Shown one piece after another: positions 59,137-64,000 of a DNA stretch of 64,000 bases (the stretch's first letter is position 1; each line of letters starts with the position of its first letter). The DNA is from Lonicera japonica (lineage: Eukaryota; Streptophyta; Magnoliopsida; Dipsacales; Caprifoliaceae), in assembly GCA_021464415.1 (NCBI GenBank), contig CM038467.1, forward strand, positions 15,765,411-15,829,410. Direction: 5' to 3'. The notes below the pieces were generated by a model, which was not told where the DNA came from, did no database searches, and saw only the letters and a list, made by a program, of their open reading frames with translations. Position numbers and translations under genes: made by a program.

Positions 59137-60636
59137 CTAATCCAGTGGGATGGAAGGGTCATGATCAGCAGTATCCTCCAACTCACCCTCTCCAGTCTGT
59201 TCCCCATCACCAACCCGGCTATGAGTAGCCTGACCAACAGGGGATTGAATTTCCACCACCTCCCTGCCTTCAGGTTCTTGGCCGACCTCTGCTTCCTTGT
59301 CCGCAGGCGCCTCTACTACAAACTGGAAGCCAGCAGGAATGACAACAGGAACCCTCAGCTCACTCATAGGAGGCACCTAGGCAGCATCGAGCGCCCGGTC
59401 ATACCCAGCCTGGTATAGCTTCGACTTTATTGCTTTGACGTCTGCAACGCATTCCTCGAAGCATTGATCATAACCCCTCTGCTCGGCATCATTAATTTCC
59501 TGGTCCTTCTCCGCCTTGAGGTCCGAGTTCTCCTTGTTCAGGTGCTCTACTTCATCTTTCAGGCGCTGCTGATCAGACCTAAGAAAAGACACCTCCCCCT
59601 GAGCACTCCCCACCTGCTGGTTCAAACGAGATATCAGGCCGTTGGCGGTGTCCAGCTCCTTCTTCCTTACCTTCAGCTGTTCATTGAAGCTCTTATTTTC
59701 GGCTTCGAACTGCGTGAGGGCATCATTCTGGTTCCTACTCAACATAACCCTCCTATCGTCCAACACCATGAACTTCTGGGCAGCCTGTTCAGAGAAAGAC
59801 ATACCAAATTACAAGGAAAAAATAAATTGCGAATTCCGAAAAGAAATAAGCTCGGCCATTAACCTTCAACATATCCTGCAGAGCTTCATTCCTGAGTTGA
59901 ACAGCAGGGATGTCTTTGAGCTCGAAAACATCATCTGCCTTTGTGATGCCGTACATGATGGTGGCTGCAACAGAGGGTGAGCGATATAAGGAATCAGACT
60001 CCAGCAACTCACGGCCCTGGTAGCGAAACACAGGACGCCAACTGCGGTCAGGCTCTTCCTGTACCTGTTCGGCTACCTGACCTTGAACACTCTGGGGCTG
60101 ATCATTTCCAGCGGTGAAGTCGGCTGCTTCCATCCTCTGACCAGCTGTGGGTGAGGATGGTGGGGTAGTCACGGCAACTCTGTAGCCATAGCGTGGCCTC
60201 TTCTGAGGAGACGACGCAGGAACTTGTCCGGCGTTGGCGTCGTCCTGTAAAGCTTGGCTCAAGTTCCTTCTCTTTGGGGGCATCTCCACAGGATTTGCGA
60301 TATCTCGGCAACTTCTCTTTTCCCCCTACCTTGCACTGGAGACGATGTGCTAGGTCCACCGAAATCAGCAACGACCCCAGTTGGCGTGTCAACCGCTCTC
60401 TCAACAGGGCCCTCCCTGATCGAAAACCCAGAAGGAATAGTAGGTCGGGATTGAAGTAGTAATTTTATATTAATCCGACCTCAAACCCACAAACACAAAC
60501 CCACAAACCCACTGATTGCCAATCTCCGAGAAGAAATCGTTGTCAATGAGTGCAACGGAATAAGTTTTGGGAAGCTCGGCGTGATCAATATCACGAAATT
60601 GTTCACGGGATTTAGGGCTCGGACGACGGAGATTGA
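59137..60636 (-). pseudogene. Coiled-coil protein gene, copy 1 (broken)
   Basis: Minus strand. An exon from about 60636 (after TTTTGCAG) gives NLRRPSPKSREQFRDIDHAE. A region at 60450-60290 gives FSIREGPVERAVDTPTG, then GGPSTSSPVQGRGKREVAEI. About 60285-59864 gives NPVEMPPKRRNLSQALQD, and later YGITKADDVFELKDIP and NEALQDMLK. A 79-bp GT-AG intron (59785-59863) leads to AAQKFMVLDDRR, then a long coiled coil rich in Lys/Glu/Gln and GYDQCFEECVADVKAIKSKL. Defects: a two-base frame shift near 60300 separates VAEI from NPVEM, and an in-frame TAG at 59377-59379 stops ALDAA before VPPMSELRVP, which continues to 59137. Copy 2 has a Lys codon at that place. The style (acidic linker, coiled coil, YQAGYD) resembles the plant 'putative gypsy-type transposon' protein group; that is an inference. 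Confidence 0.6.
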
Positions 60637-60639
60637 CTG

Positions 60640-62220
60640 CAAAACAAACGAGACTTGTATAAATATCCAATTCAGAATATAACACAAAATGGATCACAAA
60701 ATTAAACCTAAAAATCGTACCAAGACGTTGATGTATTTATCTTTTTATTTTATGTATATTCCCAACATCCCAAGCACCGCCGACCACAAGAAAGCCCTCG
60801 TCAAAACCTTTTTCTGACTTCGTCACAGTTCACAAAATCGGGATTATTAACCCGAGCTCGGAACTAATAGCGAGTACGATCGCCAGGATAGTTTCAGAGG
60901 GAATAGCACCAGAAAATCTCCCTCCAAGTTAGACTCATCCCCAACAATCTGTTAAGGGCTGCACAACCTAAGACCACTCTAACCCCACTAGGACTCAGTT
61001 GACACAGCCTTAAGTTGCAACGTCTCAACAAGTCACCCTACAGGGGGTCCAAGGGCAGTTTCAATCCCGCCTGTTGAAATAGGACAGTATATATGCCAAT
61101 CGGGGATAAATCGCTGAGAGAATACAACAAGTTCTTCCCCCCTAACTAAATACCCTCGTTGAATCGTCTATTATATCTAAAACCCTAACCTCTAAAAGAA
61201 AATTTAAACGACGATACCCAGAGTGAGGGATAGGGAAGACTTACAGTGAGAGAAAAACTTCGAAGAAAGAATATCGCGATTTCAGAACGGATGTCTAATT
61301 CGTCGCACGTACAGGGAAAGGAGGGAAGAAAATTGCAGAGGAAGAGTTTGTGATTTTGAAATTTGAGAAGTGGGTAAGGTGGACAGTTTTTGTCCAACGC
61401 GGCGTGCTTTCCCTCTATAATCGTGCCTAATGATGAAGTTGCATTTAATATGGGTCATTTCAATGTTGCCGACAGCTTTTCACAGTACAAGCCAGCCGCG
61501 AGGCGCCACGTGGGGCACTGGCCCAGTTTCCAATTTCATTGCCTTCACTACGAAGTGAAATCCTGCTCAGGTCTTACTGAATTTCTGCCGATTGGAATTG
61601 TATACCGAGCTTACTGAACAAGTCACGAGTGAGGTAGCATGATATTTGAGTCCGAACTTATTTAACACGAAATGGAGTTCAATCATTAGGAAATATGGTT
61701 CCGAGCTTTGTGAATACGCTATTTACGTCCGCCGGTACTTGGCAAATACGAATTCTACCAAAGGCACATTAGGTACTTCCGACCTTGGAAGACCATTAGT
61801 TCATAACAAACTTCAGAGGTGACAACTCATCACAATAATTGTACATGGAACTTTTAATCTCCTCTCGTTTGGTACACCATATGGCATTTTAACAACACGA
61901 TTGAGAACATTAATAATGTCCGAGCTTCCTACCAAGTGGGGATTCTACTTGTGAAACTTTGTTTGCTTCCGAGCTTGTGATCAAAATCAATTTGTTCGTT
62001 AGTTTCCCAAAAAATTATGTGATGCTTACATCTTTACAAAAAATTATGAAGTATGTTAAACATATTAAACGTATGTTGGTTAGGTGTAAAGATAAAATGT
62101 TTATGTTTTGGGTCGTGTTAAATTTATAAGTGTCGCCGAGATCAATAGGCTGAGCTTGATTTAGTCACCTATAGCGAATAAATTATTCACGCAACATTAT
62201 TGAAAACGATAGAGCAATCA
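60640..62220. other. Upstream region of copy 1 and inter-copy spacer
   Basis: 60640-61400 should include further 5' exons or leader of the copy 1 coiled-coil gene; a minus-strand frame at 61185-61397 has no recognisable domain. 61505-61535 has GCCACGTGGGGCACTGGCCC, related to the G-box region upstream of both small genes. 61620-62220 is spacer with repeated CCGAGCTT motifs. Confidence 0.35.
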
Positions 62221-62441
62221 ACAGAACACATGAAAGAAAAGCATGCATTTGATAAAAAAAAATGTCCATTACAACAGGATAAAAACAAAAAGAAAAAAAT
62301 GAAAGGCTTTCTTCTAAAATTCATTCGGGCTGGAGCCTTAATGTTTAAACTTCGAGGACCCTCATGACCTTGTCGAGTTGTTTATTAATCTTGTCGAAGC
62401 TATATTCATGAAGGCCCCCTGCGCTTGAGAGACGCAAATCG

Positions 62442-62615
62442 TTATTTCAAACGAAGAAATCGACCGGCGAGGCGATCGTAGCTATTCCTCAGACGACGGT
62501 GTTTTCGTTTGAGGCGAAGAAAGGCCCTCAACATGTTGGCCACTTCTGTAGCGTCTACTCCTTCAGCGTTTGGGGAAGCAGAATCGGAAACGGATTCATT
62601 GTTAAGATCCGCCAT
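62442..62615 (-). CDS. Small basic protein, copy 2 (shorter)
   Basis: A 57-residue frame starting MADLNNESVSDSASPNAEGV, nearly identical to copy 1 up to RFLRLK, where a TAA (GAA to TAA-type change) ends it; in copy 1 the frame continues 16 residues. Beyond the stop the nucleotide sequence remains alignable. A TATA box (62661-62669) lies about 46 bp upstream. The truncation may mean loss of function, or that only the shared part matters. Confidence 0.4.
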   Translation of the reverse strand: MADLNNESVSDSASPNAEGVDATEVANMLRAFLRLKRKHRRLRNSYDRLAGRFLRLK

Positions 62616-62660
62616 TGAAATGGAACTGTGAGGAATAATAAAGAAACAGTCAAGAGTCCG

Positions 62661-62669
62661 ATTTATATA
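62661..62669 (-). promoter_or_regulatory. TATA box of the small basic gene, copy 2
   Basis: TATATAAAT on the minus strand at the same position relative to the start codon as in copy 1, with the same CGGACTC sequence immediately downstream. Confidence 0.5.
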
Positions 62670-63215
62670 GGGTAGGAGTTACACAGGGGGTCATAAAACC
62701 CAGTGCAATGAATATCCTTGGAAAACGAGAGGACATTAGTTGCATTCACTCCCAGAAGCACCTTGGGAATATGCACACCCCTTTCATAAGTTGCCCAGTG
62801 GCCAATAGACAAAAGGCACGTGGCCAACTGGGAAAGGTAAAGCATTCCAATGGAAAATTTACAAAGTATTACACTTTACCGAGCTTTCTAACATTCGAAC
62901 TTGTAAATATATCTTTTGAAGTTAAAATTATTAATGGTATCGACCGTGTTAAGCTTATTTCTTTATTCTTATGAGCAGCAAAAAATTGTTGCTGAACCAA
63001 TGCTTTCTTCACAGTTTATCCGACAAAACGAAACGGCAATCAACACAACATTTTTGGAAAAAAACCAAAGCATTTTATCAAAAAGAGTTAACTACTTAGC
63101 ACCGAGCTCAATATTGAGTGTCAACTCGACAAATAGTTCAGCAGTTCCGAGCTTAATAACATACGAATTTACAAATCCCAATACAAAAACCACAAAAAAA
63201 AATATAGTTGAAAGC
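62670..63215. other. Spacer between the two genes of copy 2
   Basis: Upstream side of the small gene: CACCTTGGGAATAT and GCACGTGGCCAACTGGG (G-box) match copy 1. The rest (62880-63210) is diverged and carries CCGAGCT(C/T) motifs. A degenerate version of the 3' module (AGCATTTTATCAAAAAG) lies near 63070. Confidence 0.4.
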
Positions 63216-64000
63216 CTAATCCTGCAATTCACCATCTCCTGCCTGTTGCCCATCACCAACCCCGCCTCCTGCTCCCACCACCTCCCTGTCTTCAGTTTCC
63301 TGGCCAACCTCAGCTACCTCTACCGCAGGCGCGTCTACAGCAAACTGGAAGCCAGCAGGAATGAGCACCGGAACCCTCAGATCGCTCGAAGGAGGCACCT
63401 TGACAACATCGAGCCCCCTGTCATACCCAGCCTGGTACAGCTTCGACTTTATTGCCTTGACCTCGGCAACGCTTTCCTCGAAGCATTGATCATAACCCCT
63501 CTGCTCGGCATCGTTAATTTCCTGGTCCTTCTCCGCCTTGAGGTCCGAGTTCTCCTTCTTCAGGCGCTCCTCATCCTCTTTCAGACGCTGCTGGTCCGAC
63601 CTCAGAAAAGACGCCTCCTCCTGAGCACTCCCCAGCTGGCGGTTCAAACTAGATATCACGCCGTTGGCGGAGTCCAACTCCTTCTTCTTTGCCTTCAGCT
63701 GCTCATTCAGGCGTTTCTTTTCATCTTCCAGGTGCGCGAGGGCCTCATTCTGGTTCCTACTCATCATAGCCTTCCTGTCATCTAACACCATAAACTTCTG
63801 GGCGGCCTGGTCAGAAAAAGTCAAAAAGAATTACAAGGCGCAACATAAATTTATAAAGGTAAGAATTGATATAAGCTCGGATATTAACCTTCAACATATC
63901 CTGGAGGGCTTCATTCCTGAGTTGAACAGTAGGGATGTCTTTGAGCTCGCAAACGTCATCAGCCTTTGTGATGCCGTACATGATGGTGGCCGCAACGGAG
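63216..64000 (-). CDS. Coiled-coil protein gene, copy 2 (partial at window edge)
   Basis: Minus strand, 5' end outside the window. The exon 64000-63889 gives AATIMYGITKADDVCELKDI and NEALQDMLK. An 82-bp GT-AG intron (63807-63888) is followed by exon 63806-63216: AAQKFMVLDDRKAMMSRNQN, then a long heptad-like coiled coil (DEKKRLNEQLKAKKKELDSA, LKEDEERLKKENSDLKAEKD), GYDQCFEESVAEVKAIKSKL, YQAGYDRGLD, and an acidic/Gly-rich tail ending GDGELQD. Unlike copy 1 it has no internal stop. No enzymatic motif is present. Likely a structural or gag-like protein of transposon origin or a plant-specific coiled-coil protein; no function can be assigned. Confidence 0.6.

Larger units (their letters stand above)
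57841..64000 (-). repeat. Tandem duplication of a two-gene block
   Basis: Two copies of the same block, both oriented on the minus strand. Landmarks: the small-protein start at 58226 and 62615 (4389 bp apart), the coiled-coil exon at 59784 and 63806 (4022 bp apart). The difference means about 367 bp was gained in copy 1 or lost in copy 2 between the two genes. Shared non-coding landmarks include GGAAAACGAGAGGACATT-like leaders, CACCTTGGGAATAT, CACGTGGCCAACTGGG and the terminal module GCATTTGA(T/C)AAAAAA...TGTCCATTACAA (57855, 59071, 62245). Copy 2 continues beyond the window. Confidence 0.75.

Noticed and set aside
1..64000. Biosynthetic gene cluster around the P450
   Set aside because: Neighbouring genes (unknown nuclear-type protein, pectate lyase, receptor kinase, aquaporin) share no pathway with the P450.

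Overview
This is a plant nuclear window, most likely from a eudicot. It is AT-rich, its genes are split by GT-AG introns (plus one clear U12-type AT-AC intron), and the intergenic DNA is full of small plant transposons and LINE remnants. Nothing prokaryotic, organellar or viral was seen. All homology statements come from reading translated exons and splice joins, with no database search.

Layout. 1-21 kb has no intact gene. It holds an old LTR-type remnant (about 1.8-3.3 kb), two decayed LINEs (6.5-7.9 kb on +, 11.4-14.3 kb on -), and several terminal-inverted-repeat (TIR) elements, three of which keep 8-bp target-site duplications with at most one mismatch. 21.1-24.1 kb carries a complete nine-exon cytochrome P450 of the CYP90/CYP724 brassinosteroid type. 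26.8-28.9 kb is a small conserved gene of unknown function, with a telobox in its leader, a U12 intron and a probable frameshift near its 3' end. 29.6-31.1 kb (-) is a complete pectate lyase. 31.9-35.1 kb is a cluster of nested or adjacent inverted-repeat elements. 36.0-39.6 kb (-) is a five-exon plant-specific gene with a conserved basic domain and a presequence-like N-terminus.

39.6-45.3 kb is transposon territory: a novel-looking family with GGGTGAT ends and perfect 8-bp duplications, and a LINE RNase H fragment. 45.4-47.6 kb is an LRR receptor-like kinase with an atypical catalytic loop. 48.0-48.6 kb is a 601-bp palindromic element with about 183-bp arms, TG...CA ends and a 5-bp duplication. 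51.1-52.5 kb is a TIP3-type tonoplast aquaporin with an unusual selectivity filter. 53.1-55.6 kb (-) is a six-exon calcineurin-like metallophosphoesterase, tail to tail with the aquaporin. 57.8-64 kb is a tandemly duplicated, possibly transposon-derived block. Each copy holds a coiled-coil gene and a small basic-protein gene with its own TATA box; the first coiled-coil copy is broken and the second runs off the window.

The six intact host genes do not form a pathway or cluster. They are ordinary single genes for hormone metabolism, cell-wall pectin degradation, signalling, vacuolar transport and a hydrolase, separated by transposon-rich spacers.
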